Positions 38,138 to 46,843 of a stretch of DNA of 62,175 bases are shown here, one piece after another. The translations under genes were made by a program, and so were the position numbers. Each line of letters opens with the position of its first letter. Within the stretch, counting starts at the first letter, position 1. The notes under the pieces are model-generated. The model was not told where the DNA came from and did no database searches. It was given only the letters and a program-made list of their open reading frames with translations. Location: positions 1 to 62,175 of the forward strand of contig PLHD01000054.1 in NCBI GenBank assembly GCA_003138815.1, read 5' to 3'. Source of the stretch: Acidimicrobiaceae bacterium. GTDB taxonomy: Bacteria > Actinomycetota > Acidimicrobiia > Acidimicrobiales > RAAP-2.

Positions 38138-38143
38138 ACCCTA
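38138..38143 (-). promoter_or_regulatory. Leaderless -10 box of the aminotransferase operon
   Basis: TAGGGT on the minus strand, six bases before the ATG. Confidence 0.55.
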
Positions 38144-38276
38144 TCTCCGCAGCAGGCTGCCTCGCAAGATTCGGCGACGCCGCCTCGAGGGTGATTCGAG
38201 CCGAAGTCCTGAGTCGGCCGTCGAGGTGTCGTCGGGTGTCAGAGCGATGTCGCCGCGGCGGGCGCAGCGCCTCGGG

Positions 38277-38639
38277 TCAGGCGCCCGCGTAGGTGCCGAA
38301 CGACCACCAGTTTCCCTCGATGTCGCGCACGGTGAACTCACGCGATCCGCAGTTTGTGTGGTTGGGCGCGCGCACTACCGTCGCGCCTGCAGGGACGGTT
38401 CGCTCGAAAGCGTCGACGCGATTGGCCACCACGTAAGTGCCGGTGGAACCTGGCGTGACGTGGCAATCGTTGTCACCGTCGCGCGCGGAGCCGACCATCA
38501 GCCCGCGCCCCCGGGGCCAGGCGAGCTGGCAGTGGTCGACGAGGTCGTCGATCAACTGGCGAGCTTCGCGGGCACGAATGGTCGGCCAGACGTACGTGGT
38601 CGGCCTCGTCATCCCCGGGGCCACTGCGGTCGATGACAT
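38277..38639 (-). CDS. Shortened VOC-family protein
   Basis: The C-terminal half is typical of PhnB-like VOC proteins: WPRGRGLMVGSARDGD and REFTVRDIEGNWWSFGTY. The N-terminal half jumps from RQLIDDLVD straight to HCQLAWPRG, missing about 20 residues that usually form a strand pair of the first module. 120 residues against the usual 140. It may be a decayed gene that is still in frame. The ATG chosen has no clear ribosome site. Confidence 0.6.
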   Translation of the reverse strand: MSSTAVAPGMTRPTTYVWPTIRAREARQLIDDLVDHCQLAWPRGRGLMVGSARDGDNDCHVTPGSTGTYVVANRVDAFERTVPAGATVVRAPNHTNCGSREFTVRDIEGNWWSFGTYAGA

Positions 38640-38947
38640 GGTTCGATCATGGCACGAGGAATGGCGACGCACGCGGGAAACCTCGCCCGGTCGAATGGGC
38701 TGCTCCAGGGGTCGAGCCGCGCCGGCACCCCTTCTCGCGGGTCCGCCGCCACGGCGCCAATGTGGTCGTCGGCCGCTGCAATGCCTCGCCGGGCCGCGAC
38801 CTTTTGCAGCGGGCATGTCGCGGGGTCAAGGTCGACCACCGGTGCGGGCCACGGGCCGTTCTGCGGGTGAAGCGTGGATCACGCGCCTTATAGAGTCCTT
38901 AGTTATCATGCACGCTTCCGTCACCCTCCTTACGTAGCCTGCTCCGG
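38640..38947. other. Intergenic region without a recognised gene
   Basis: Several short overlapping frames exist but none has protein-like features. The right end holds TAGCCT (38935-38940), seven bases before the start of the next gene. Confidence 0.5.
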
Positions 38948-40297
38948 ATGCCGATCGCCCTGCGTGCCCCGCCGCCGTCGCGGCGCGAGGTGCTGGCCGG
39001 CGTCGCGGCGTTCGCCATCTTCGCCGCAGTAGTGCTCCTGAAGGCCAGCGCCATGCTCGAGCCGGATGACTTCGCGTATCGTGCCTCGATCGTGGCGCTG
39101 AGTCACGGGCACATCCTGCTCACCAACGCGCAGTACCTCGCTCTCCAGCGTCAGTTATCGGCGGGAGGGGGCCGGGGAATCCTCCAGTGGCATCACCTGG
39201 TGTCGGGAAGGTGGATCAGCGAGAAGAACCCCGGTTACCCGTTCTTCGCGGTGCTCTTCTACATGATTGGAGCGTTGCGTGTCGCACCCCTCTTCTATGG
39301 GGTACTCGGGTGCGTGGGTCTCTTCTACGGGGCGCGGGCCTGGCTCGGGAAGTGGGCGGGCACCTACGCGGTCTGGCTCTACTGCTTCTCGGGAGCCGCA
39401 CTGGTCTTCGCGTGGCGCGCCACGATGCCCAGCTTCACCGACGCGTCGTTGATCGCGGCTGGATTCGGCGCGCTGCTATGGGTGCTCTGTACGGCCTACG
39501 CGCCGACGCGCCGACGCCTCTTGATCGGTCTGTGCGCCTTCCTCGCTCTCGAGGGCGCGGTCTTCATCCGGTACACCGACGTCGTTGAGCTGGCCGTGGC
39601 CGTTGGTGCCGTGCTGGTGCTGCGCCGATCGACGCGACTCTCGTGGCGCACGGTCCTGGTGTGGACGGCATCGGTGGTTCTCTTCACGGGCGGCTTGCTC
39701 GCCTTCGACCAGTGGGCGTACGGGCGGGCCACGTCCAGCGGCTACTCCGCCGGAGAGATCTCGTTCTCGTTGTCGAGCATCTGGCCCAATCTGAAGGGGA
39801 TGTCGCGGCAACTGACCACGTCGATGCCCTTGTGGATACTCGCTTCGTTGGCGCTCGCGTGGATCCTCGTCCGCTGGACTCGGCAGCGCGACGCGCGGGG
39901 CTCGCCGCAAGACAGGGCGGCGAGGCGCGACGCGGCGGTTGCCTTAGTGCTCGGAGCGGGCTGGCTCGGGCTCTGGGTTCTCTACCTCACCTACTCGTGG
40001 ACGGTGTCGCAGCTGAGCGCACCCGGCGGCGCAAGCGTCACCGTGCACGTCATCCGCTTCTACCTGCCGGCGCTGGGACTCATCGTTCTGCTGGCGACGT
40101 GGTTGCTCACGAGGCTCCCCCACCGGGTGTCTTGGACGGTCGTCGTCGCGCTGGTCGTCGCTGGACTGCTTTCCTTCCACGCAATGGTTGGCGCAGCCGG
40201 CGGCGCACCGCCGGGAGGGACGAATTCCCCGCCCGGGAACCCGCCCGCTGGTGACGTCGGTCCCGGCGGGGTCGCACCGAATGGTTCGGGACCATAG
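38948..40297 (+). CDS. Polytopic membrane protein, GT39/ArnT-like
   Basis: A 449-residue protein with ten or more hydrophobic segments. An acidic pair (EPDD, residues 38-41) follows helix 1, as in polyprenol-sugar-dependent glycosyltransferases of the PMT/ArnT type. A second loop contains WHHLVSGRWISEKNPGYPFF. The tail (from about residue 408) is a low-complexity Gly/Pro/Asn stretch, probably outside the membrane. The glycosyltransferase role is inference from topology. Predicted leaderless (box seven bases upstream). Confidence 0.65.
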   Translation: MPIALRAPPPSRREVLAGVAAFAIFAAVVLLKASAMLEPDDFAYRASIVALSHGHILLTNAQYLALQRQLSAGGGRGILQWHHLVSGRWISEKNPGYPFFAVLFYMIGALRVAPLFYGVLGCVGLFYGARAWLGKWAGTYAVWLYCFSGAALVFAWRATMPSFTDASLIAAGFGALLWVLCTAYAPTRRRLLIGLCAFLALEGAVFIRYTDVVELAVAVGAVLVLRRSTRLSWRTVLVWTASVVLFTGGLLAFDQWAYGRATSSGYSAGEISFSLSSIWPNLKGMSRQLTTSMPLWILASLALAWILVRWTRQRDARGSPQDRAARRDAAVALVLGAGWLGLWVLYLTYSWTVSQLSAPGGASVTVHVIRFYLPALGLIVLLATWLLTRLPHRVSWTVVVALVVAGLLSFHAMVGAAGGAPPGGTNSPPGNPPAGDVGPGGVAPNGSGP

Positions 40298-40360
40298 GGC
40301 GGCGAGTTGCCGAGAAAGGGTTGCCTTCCCGCCTCCCTGGGAGAGGACCGGGTTGGCTGC

Positions 40361-41083
40361 TCAGATCGGTGTCGCGAGGGTCATTCCGTGGAGGAACTGC
40401 TCGCGGCCATCGCGGGTGAGCCGCCACACCGACTGACGGCCCTGCACGGTCCACTTCGCTGGTCCGCCCACCAGGGCCGTGTCCTCGTCTATTCCAATGA
40501 CCGTGATGGCAGGGTCGTGGGGCAGCAGGAATCGGGTAACGATGTCGGGGATCTTGTCGCTGAAGAAGTCGAAGTGAGGGATGACCCTCATGTGCGGCAG
40601 CAGCGAGAGGCCGTGCGTGCCGCCGCTTCGCGGATGGCGCAACGACGGGACCCACGAAGTCATCGCCATCGCGCCGGCGCTGCATCCCGCGAGCGCCGCG
40701 CCGGCGCGCCACGCGGTGACGATCGCCGCCCAGACGGCGGTGTCTCGAAGGGTGTCGGCGAGGTACGCGGGATTGCCTCCGGAGAGGTAGATGAGGCCGG
40801 CGCCGGAAACCATCTCGGCGATCGCCGGGTCGTCGGCATCCGCGCGGTCGCTGACCGGAACGATGACCGCCTCGACGTCGAGGCGCTTGGCCTGCTCGAT
40901 CCCCAAGTTGTGCCAGCGCTCGACCACGGACGGGCCGTCGGGAACGGCGGCCGTGGCCAGTTGCACGTAGCGCGTAGGACGGCCCGCCAGCAGCCCGCCT
41001 TCGATCTCGGTCATCTGTGGCAGGTATTCGCCAGAGCCCACCAGCGCCAGGGGGCCAGGAGCCGTCGTCTCGTTGTCCATCAT
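40361..41083 (-). CDS. Peptidase S51/cyanophycinase-like protein
   Basis: The 240-residue class I glutamine-amidotransferase-fold protein has a serine nucleophile (Ser135) in ALAGCSAGAMAM, preceded by YLSGGNPAYLADTL and followed by HFDFFSDKIPD. Dipeptidase E and cyanophycinase belong here, so cleavage of Asp-containing peptides is possible. No leader box at the usual spacing was found. Confidence 0.85.
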   Translation of the reverse strand: MMDNETTAPGPLALVGSGEYLPQMTEIEGGLLAGRPTRYVQLATAAVPDGPSVVERWHNLGIEQAKRLDVEAVIVPVSDRADADDPAIAEMVSGAGLIYLSGGNPAYLADTLRDTAVWAAIVTAWRAGAALAGCSAGAMAMTSWVPSLRHPRSGGTHGLSLLPHMRVIPHFDFFSDKIPDIVTRFLLPHDPAITVIGIDEDTALVGGPAKWTVQGRQSVWRLTRDGREQFLHGMTLATPI

Positions 41084-41315
41084 GCCGACTGCCTCGATTG
41101 GTCACGTGAAATCAACACTCACTCGTTCTACTCGCACTTCGACTGCTCGTGTCTCGGTGTGCGGGCATGGACTGCGCATCATCCGACCGCCCCTGGAGCT
41201 CCTTGTACCAGGGGCGGAGGTGTCCGGAGGCGCTCGAAGCGCGCTGAAGGCTGGGCGAACGGCCCAAGGGGCATCAATTTCGTAGCGGTAAGGTTTAGGC
41301 AACGAGAGGAATCCC

Positions 41316-41627
41316 ATGTCCCAAACCTCAGGTCCCGTCCATCTGAACAACCATCACCGTGACACCCTGGTATCGATCTTCCAACATCGCACCAGCCACA
41401 ACATCGACTGGAAAGCGGTGGAGTCGCTGCTCGAAGTGGTCGGATCGGTGGTCCAGACCGATGACGACAAGTTCCACGTCCAGATCGGCGAGGAAGAACA
41501 GGTATTCGTGAGGCCACGCCACAAGGATCTCGACACCCAGCAGATCGTGGATCTGCGTCGAATGCTGACCAACGCCGGCTACGCGGGCCTGGTCGAAGAG
41601 ACGACGGGCGAAGGCAAAGAGGTCTGA
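41316..41627 (+). CDS. Conserved actinobacterial protein, function unknown
   Basis: The 103-residue protein begins SQTSGPVHLNNHHRDTLVSI and has HNIDWKAVESLLEVVGSV, then DKFHVQIGEEEQVFVRPRHK and VDLRRMLTNAGY. I recall near-identical proteins across actinobacteria without a function. The layout (short strand-helix-strand, then a histidine-bearing basic loop) resembles HicA-like folds, but no antitoxin partner is adjacent. GAGGAA precedes the ATG. Confidence 0.75.
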   Translation: MSQTSGPVHLNNHHRDTLVSIFQHRTSHNIDWKAVESLLEVVGSVVQTDDDKFHVQIGEEEQVFVRPRHKDLDTQQIVDLRRMLTNAGYAGLVEETTGEGKEV

Positions 41628-41754
41628 CGCTTCGTCTTACTCAGATGGTTCGTGCCCGAGCCTCGAATGCCGAGCGCGATAGCTGAAAAGCGACTTGCCG
41701 CCAGGGCAGGCCCGACGCAGGTCGCTGCAACTGCGCTGGCCGTGCGCCCGTCGC

Positions 41755-42267
41755 CTAGGGCAGCGCGAGGTTCTCCTCGACGTCGGCGAGGTGATGCTCG
41801 GCCTCGTGGAGGGCCTGCGCGCCCGCCCAGAGGACCGTCACGGTCTTCGGCGTGACGGGGCTCCACGTGAACTGGCGGGTTTCGTAGCCCGGGGGCAGCG
41901 ACTGAATGGTCTTGGCGAAGAGATGCGACACGCACTCGAGTTCGCTGGCCACCTCGGACGGCGTGTCGGGCCCGTAGAAGCCAAGGTCGATACGTTCTTC
42001 GCGATGGATCGCCGAGCCCGTGGGCCCGTCCTCGATGCAGGCCGTCAGGATGCGCTCTCGAACCGAGATCAGCACGTCGCGCAGATGGGATCCGTACTCG
42101 AGTATCGACCATCGCTGGGGCGAGGGACGCAGCGCGGCTTTGGTATCGGCAGAGAAGATGACGTCGACGAACGAGTCGGTCGCCCTCTTCAGGCGCCCCG
42201 GAATCTCCGCGGCCGAAACCGCGTCCCACTGGAAGCCGCATACCTCGCAGGACTCTGCTGACACCAT
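41755..42267 (-). CDS. DinB-superfamily protein
   Basis: This 170-residue four-helix DinB/YfiT-type protein has the metal-ligand pattern spread over SPQRWSILEYGSHLRDVLIS and the last helix ALHEAEHHLADVEENL. An N-terminal CEVCGFQWD pair of cysteines may bind zinc. DinB proteins include thiol-dependent transferases; the substrate is unknown. TATGTT lies six bases before the ATG, which fixes the start. Confidence 0.82.
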   Translation of the reverse strand: MVSAESCEVCGFQWDAVSAAEIPGRLKRATDSFVDVIFSADTKAALRPSPQRWSILEYGSHLRDVLISVRERILTACIEDGPTGSAIHREERIDLGFYGPDTPSEVASELECVSHLFAKTIQSLPPGYETRQFTWSPVTPKTVTVLWAGAQALHEAEHHLADVEENLALP

Positions 42268-42273
42268 GTGTTC

Positions 42274-42279
42274 AACATA
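42274..42279 (-). promoter_or_regulatory. Leaderless -10 box of the DinB gene
   Basis: TATGTT on the minus strand, six bases before the ATG. Confidence 0.55.
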
Positions 42280-42467
42280 CCCGGCGTGCGGCGCCGGTGG
42301 TGGCGGCCGGCAGCCGGTCCTCGGTCCAGCCTCCTCGATCGTTCGAGGACCCCACGGCCGGGAGGGAACCGCAGCGCCACCTGGATCTCGCCCGGCGCAG
42401 CGGTCATAGTCGAACCGTCGCGGTCGACCCTCGTCGGACTGGACCCACTCGCGACTCGTCGGCCCGC

Positions 42468-43358
42468 CTAACGCGAATCGGCGTGTTGGGGCGAGCAGCT
42501 CGTGCTCACGTTGTCCTTCGTGCATTCGTCGCAGAGCAGTATGAGCTTGCGACAGGCGAGATTGGCGCAGTTGTAGAACCTGCTGGTGGGTGCGGCGCAC
42601 CGTTCGCACGCGCCGATCACCTTCGTCTCGCCGGGGAACTCGTGGTTCATGCGCGCATCGAAGATGTACAGCGAGCCTTCCCAGAGTCCGCCGTTCGCGA
42701 ACTGCTCCCCGTAGCGAACGATGCCGCCGTCGACTTGGTAGACCTCGCTGAAGCCGCGCGTCCTCATCACCGAAGACAGGACCTCGCACCGCACGCCGCC
42801 GGTGCAGTAGGTGACGATCGGGCGGTCCTTGAGGTGGTCGTACTTGCCGCTGTCGAGTTCGCCGACGAAGTCGCGCGTGGTCCTCACGTCAGGGACCACG
42901 GCGTTCTTGAACTTGCCGATCTTGGCCTCGAAGGCATTGCGGCCATCGAAGAAGACGACGCCATCGCCCCGTTCGGCGACCAACTGGTTGACCTGGCTCG
43001 GCGTGAGGCGAACGCCGCCACCGACGACCCCGTGGCGGTCGACGACCAGTTCGTCCGGTGCCCCGAACGAGACGATCTCGTCACGGACCCGGACGCGCAG
43101 GCGAGGAAAGTCGTCCCCGTGGCCGTCGGACCACTTGAAGTCGATGTGCTTGAAGCCGGGATACTCCTTGGTCAGCCTCACGTATCTCTTCACCGCTGAC
43201 ATGTCGCCGCCGACGGTGCCGTTGATCCCGTGGGGGGAGATGAGGATGCGACCCTTCAGGCCCAGGGATTCGCACAGGTTTCGCTGCCAAAGGCGAACCG
43301 CGTCCGGGTCCTTCAGTGGTGTGAAGCAGTAGTAGAGAATTACCTTCTGGGCTTCCAC
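42468..43358 (-). CDS. trhO: tRNA uridine(34) hydroxylase TrhO (rhodanese family)
   Basis: The 296-residue enzyme makes 5-hydroxyuridine at the tRNA wobble position. N-terminal domain: [38 protein letters not shown]. Rhodanese domain: active cysteine in [19 protein letters not shown]-terminal cysteine-rich tail ([23 protein letters not shown]) may bind zinc. Start is GTG six bases after TAAAAT. Confidence 0.92.
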   Translation of the reverse strand: MEAQKVILYYCFTPLKDPDAVRLWQRNLCESLGLKGRILISPHGINGTVGGDMSAVKRYVRLTKEYPGFKHIDFKWSDGHGDDFPRLRVRVRDEIVSFGAPDELVVDRHGVVGGGVRLTPSQVNQLVAERGDGVVFFDGRNAFEAKIGKFKNAVVPDVRTTRDFVGELDSGKYDHLKDRPIVTYCTGGVRCEVLSSVMRTRGFSEVYQVDGGIVRYGEQFANGGLWEGSLYIFDARMNHEFPGETKVIGACERCAAPTSRFYNCANLACRKLILLCDECTKDNVSTSCSPQHADSR

Positions 43359-43364
43359 ATGGAG

Positions 43365-43370
43365 ATTTTA
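43365..43370 (-). promoter_or_regulatory. Leaderless -10 box of trhO
   Basis: TAAAAT on the minus strand, six bases before the GTG. Confidence 0.55.
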
Positions 43371-43710
43371 TCGGTGCGCCCGACGTCAGCCGCCGGCGGT
43401 GCGCGCGCCCCCCCGCGGTCGCGAAGGGCCGCCTCGGGCCCGGCCGCCCTCAGGGCCGAGCCGCATCCGTGGCGCCCCGGGCCGATCGGGCGTTCGACTG
43501 GCCTTCAGGACGCCGCGAGTTCGAAGTAGATCAGAAGAACGGGCATCTCATTGCTCCACTCTTGAGGCCGAGGGGCCTCCGGTCCCCTGCGGTCGTGCGC
43601 CACCGTGGCCTCGAGGGTCCCGCAGGATCCCCCGCCCGGTGTCGAGCAGTCCGCCACCGTCCCCGTGGCGACGCCAGCGTGGCAAGGTTGGAACCGAAAC
43701 CAGGCGATGC
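43371..43710. other. Intergenic region, no gene seen
   Basis: A GC-rich stretch between trhO and the AIM24-linked gene. Only short shadow frames are present, and no clear terminator or repeat was found. Confidence 0.5.
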
Positions 43711-44037
43711 CTAGAGGGTGAAGCCGCCCTCCGGGGGAGTCTCCGTCTCTGGCGGAGTTTCCGGTTCCTGTCCGGAGGAAGCCGACGCGTCGAGTGGACC
43801 GTTCTCGGACTCGAAGGCGGACAGCTCACCGACCAATCGCTCGATCTCGGCGGCGTTGTCGTCGCCCGCCTTTCCTGAGCGCTGCGCGTAGACGGCGGCT
43901 CCGAGCTGGCGCAGCAACGCGTCGGCGCGTCGGCGGGACTGAACGTCCTCCAACTTCGACTGCCCGGCCTTGCCGGCCTCCTGGGCCTTCTGCGCAACCA
44001 CTGCTGCCTGCGCCTTTATCTTGTCAATGAGGGCCAT
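43711..44037 (-). CDS. Small coiled-coil protein of unknown function
   Basis: This 108-residue protein has an Ala/Lys/Gln helical N-half (IDKIKAQAAVVAQKAQEAG, KLEDVQSRRRADALLRQLG) predicted to coil, and an acidic Pro/Glu/Thr-rich tail (PETPPETETPPEGG). It resembles conserved actinobacterial cell-envelope or stress proteins that lack a name. AGGAG precedes the ATG; it starts 18 bases after the AIM24 gene, so one operon. Confidence 0.75.
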   Translation of the reverse strand: MALIDKIKAQAAVVAQKAQEAGKAGQSKLEDVQSRRRADALLRQLGAAVYAQRSGKAGDDNAAEIERLVGELSAFESENGPLDASASSGQEPETPPETETPPEGGFTL

Positions 44038-44055
44038 GGCTCTCCTGCTTTCTCT

Positions 44056-44862
44056 CTAGATTCGACCGAGGATTCCTTCGCGCATCGGATTCGTCGAACC
44101 CTCCTCGTTGTGCTCGTCGGATTCGAATTCCCGGTGCAGCGTCGACTGGAGGATGACGGGACCGTCGCCGGTGAGGGTTACGAGATTGAGACCCTGACCC
44201 CCGAAGACCGCGCTCATCGCGGTCTGGGCGTTCAGCGCGCCCACCCGCTCCACGTTGAACGAGACCGAGTCGGCGAAGGCCACCACCGCGCCGCCGTGGA
44301 CCTGGAGCTTCCCGCCGTAGGTGGCGGGATTGAGTTCGATCAAGGTGCCGCCACCGCCGAGAACGATCGTGCCGTTGCCGGTGAAGTGCTCAAAGATGAG
44401 ACCCTGTCGCGAACGCCGACCGAGGTTGAATCCGGCGAAGTCGATGTCGTACTTCACGCTCGCCTCCGCGCAGATGAAGGCCCGACTCTCCGCTCGCCAG
44501 CCGCTCGCCCCGTCGAGTTCGATCAAGCGCACCTGACCCGGAACTTCGCCGGCGAACGCGACGAGACCCGAACCCCCGGCGGGGGTGAACCATTGGAACG
44601 CGAGGCTCTGGCCGGCCAGCGCACGCTTGCCCACCTCAGTGGCCGTTGCGAGCGCCGCCTTCAAGAAGCCGCCGCCGCTCTGCTGGGCTTGCCTGTTCGC
44701 CGCGTCGGCGCCGCCGCCGGGCACCGAGAGGCGTGTCTCGATGGAAACGTTCGTGGTCTTCCAGCGGAACTTCGTCGCGTCCGCGAACACCGATTGCCCG
44801 GCGTCGAGCTGGCAGGTGATGTGTTGGGCGAACTCCCCGGTTACTTTGCATGCAATGGTCAT
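44056..44862 (-). CDS. AIM24/TerB-linked beta-solenoid protein
   Basis: The 268-residue AIM24-family protein has the repeated beta-rich pattern: VTGEFAQHITCQLDAGQSVF, FQWFTPAGGSGLVAFAGEVP, and GLIFEHFTGNGTIVLGGGG. Function in bacteria is poorly defined. GAGGTG precedes the ATG, and TATTCT about 20 bases further up may be its -10 box. It forms an operon with the coiled-coil gene. Confidence 0.85.
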   Translation of the reverse strand: MTIACKVTGEFAQHITCQLDAGQSVFADATKFRWKTTNVSIETRLSVPGGGADAANRQAQQSGGGFLKAALATATEVGKRALAGQSLAFQWFTPAGGSGLVAFAGEVPGQVRLIELDGASGWRAESRAFICAEASVKYDIDFAGFNLGRRSRQGLIFEHFTGNGTIVLGGGGTLIELNPATYGGKLQVHGGAVVAFADSVSFNVERVGALNAQTAMSAVFGGQGLNLVTLTGDGPVILQSTLHREFESDEHNEEGSTNPMREGILGRI

Positions 44863-44939
44863 GTGTCACCTCGCCACCGAAGAATAGCCCGCCGGAATCC
44901 GGATTGCTTCCGGCGAGGGCCGACCCTGGATGGAGCCGT

Positions 44940-45629
44940 CTAGAGCAGGTCCGGTGAATCGAGGAATCGCTGCAGGGAACTCGTCGCTCCATCCACCCTC
45001 ACCGCCGAGAGCGCGATTCGTCCGTGGAGGAGGAGGACCAACTCCGAGGTGGTGGCGCTCACCTCGGCCGCGAAAGGTGCGTCGCCACCGACGCGCCACC
45101 GGCCACCGGAGTCGGTGGCCGTGAGCAGCACGCTCTCTCCCGGGGCGACCTCGAGCTCGTCCCCGTGCACCTCGAGGAACTCCGAAACGCCGTCCAGGGC
45201 GATCTCCGCCGCGACTGGCTTGGGGTCACCCGTGGTCAACTGAGCATCCCAGCAGTGGACGGCCGCCTCTTGGACCTGGTGCCGACCCACCGCGCCCGAC
45301 GTGAGAGGGTCGCCCCACCACGTCCAGCAGGGTGAGTCGTTGCCCACTTCTCGAAGAGCGTTGCGCAACGATTTGGTGCAATCCCTGAACCATTGCAGCA
45401 GGGCGTCATCTGTCGGGTCAGCGCGCTGACTGCCCGACCGGAGTGGTGCCGCGCTGTTCCTGGCCAAGAGATTGGCGACCCAGAAGGATTGGACCGAGCC
45501 GAGGTGCATGACCAGGTCCCCGAGGGTCCAGTCCGGACACGACGGGACCCGGAGCGAGAGGTCCGCCTGGGCGGCCAAGCGGGCGATCTCCTCGCTGCAT
45601 TGCCAGATCGAGTCGTGCATCGTCGCCAT
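44940..45629 (-). CDS. MDMPI-family (mycothiol-dependent isomerase-like) protein
   Basis: The 229-residue protein belongs to the maleylpyruvate isomerase/DinB_2 group (TIGR03083-like). N-terminal helices carry the histidine metal ligand in LGDLVMHLGSVQSFWVANLL, and VQEAAVHCWDAQLTTGDP carries the later one. A C-terminal SCP2-like MDMPI_C domain follows. Many members use mycothiol, the actinobacterial thiol; the reaction here is unknown. TATCTT lies six bases before the ATG, which selects this start over longer frames. Confidence 0.83.
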   Translation of the reverse strand: MATMHDSIWQCSEEIARLAAQADLSLRVPSCPDWTLGDLVMHLGSVQSFWVANLLARNSAAPLRSGSQRADPTDDALLQWFRDCTKSLRNALREVGNDSPCWTWWGDPLTSGAVGRHQVQEAAVHCWDAQLTTGDPKPVAAEIALDGVSEFLEVHGDELEVAPGESVLLTATDSGGRWRVGGDAPFAAEVSATTSELVLLLHGRIALSAVRVDGATSSLQRFLDSPDLL

Positions 45630-45635
45630 GGGGCC

Positions 45636-45641
45636 AAGATA
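45636..45641 (-). promoter_or_regulatory. Leaderless -10 box of the MDMPI gene
   Basis: TATCTT on the minus strand, six bases before the ATG. Confidence 0.55.
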
Positions 45642-45690
45642 CCCGCCTGGGTCGCCGCGAGCGCCGCGAGATGTGGGTGCAGCTCTTGCC

Positions 45691-45723
45691 CGGCGCATGC
45701 GAACCGCTGGTTCGCATGCGCCG
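45691..45723. repeat. 33-base inverted repeat (15-base perfect arms)
   Basis: Two perfectly complementary 15-base arms (45691-45705, 45709-45723) flank a GCT loop; each arm contains GCGCATGCGAACC or its complement. It lies about 62 bases upstream of the MDMPI start, upstream of its promoter. It is not followed by a T run on either strand, so an operator or a cruciform/RNA hairpin is more likely than a terminator. Confidence 0.75.
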
Positions 45724-46015
45724 CCAGGTTGCCACGTTGCGCCGATGAGCACACGCGGCTTGGGGCAACGACAGTCTCCCGAATGGCGCCCGTCACGAAT
45801 ATCCTGGGTTGCACGGACGACCAGGAGCGGGGCCAACGCAATGGGCAGGAAGGCTGACGAGGCGTTCCTCCAGCTGCGCGTCGAGGCGCAACATGACCGG
45901 CACTTCGGATATGCGGGGGGTTGGGGGTTCTGGCGACTCACACACGCAACAGACGACCGGTCGGTTCGCACGAGGCCGCGCGTGACGGGCAGTTCATCGT
46001 TTCAGTCACCGCCGC

Positions 46016-46459
46016 CTATTGAAGTCGCTCGACTAGCTCAAAACGCTCGAGGACGACCAACGTCGTGTCGTCCACCGCAAAAGTGGGGTCGTCAAGAACA
46101 GTGAGCATTTCCTTGCTCTGCCAGAAGGCTTCATGGCCTGTTCTCCAAGCGTGAACAGTCGCGTGGCCTTCACCCTCGTCCATGGCGTGGGAAAGATCTA
46201 CCTCACCGAGGAGAACGACGAGCACGCTCGTGACCTCAATTACTGCAACTGGATGATTACTCGAGTCGACAACCACGAACCGTTGGCCCGGCTGTGGCAG
46301 CGGTTCGTGCTCAACTTCGTACTCCAACGCCAGACCAGTCGTTGAAACCTTACGTCCATTCAGAATGGCGCCAACCAACCGATCTCGAAGTGGCCCAGGG
46401 AAAGCAAACTCCGCGATCGGCAACTCGGGGAAGAGGTTTGCAGCGGAGGGCTCGCCCAT
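46016..46459 (-). CDS. ASCH-domain protein
   Basis: The 147-residue protein has the beta-barrel ASCH pattern: LRDRLVGAILNGRKVSTTGL near the start, PQPGQRFVVVDSSNHPVAVI, and VDLSHAMDEGEGHATVHAW, then RTGHEAFW. ASCH proteins bind RNA or modified nucleosides; some are amidohydrolases on N4-acetylcytidine. TACGCT ends seven bases before the ATG. Confidence 0.85.
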   Translation of the reverse strand: MGEPSAANLFPELPIAEFAFPGPLRDRLVGAILNGRKVSTTGLALEYEVEHEPLPQPGQRFVVVDSSNHPVAVIEVTSVLVVLLGEVDLSHAMDEGEGHATVHAWRTGHEAFWQSKEMLTVLDDPTFAVDDTTLVVLERFELVERLQ

Positions 46460-46843
46460 TTCGAAAAGCGTAGTGGCCTGCGCCCCCTAATTTCCGAAGA
46501 TCCGGCAAGGCGCGATTCTCGGACTCCCGTATCGGTCGCGAATTCATCTGCGCCCGGAGGCAGTGTGGCCCGAGACGAATCCCTCGCGGCCAGTGGACCA
46601 CTCGGTTGCGTCCGGGGCACGACGCCGGTGCGCAGCGCCCGGGCGGCGTTCGACCCGACATTGTCAATTTTCGCCACGGGTCGACTCGTTGGCGTGTCGC
46701 AAGGGCCAGGTGATGTCCCGCCACGTGATCGTGAGTGGGTTCGCGACCTCGGTGCCCTTGGCACCTCCCAACGCCCGGGGCACCGCGGGTTGGGAGGTTA
46801 TATTCGGAGCTGGCTGGGCAATCCATGACTCCGGGGGGACAGC
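46460..46843. other. Intergenic region with acyl-CoA ligase promoter
   Basis: No gene was recognised. TACGCT at 46467-46472 serves the ASCH gene on the minus strand. TATATT at 46799-46804 is a probable -10 box for the acyl-CoA ligase, followed by a leader of about 33 bases with a GGGGGGA ribosome site. Confidence 0.5.

Noticed and set aside
45841-46104. 87-codon plus-strand frame after the palindrome
   Set aside because: Ribosome site is too distant, the second half is the antisense of the ASCH gene, and composition is not protein-like.
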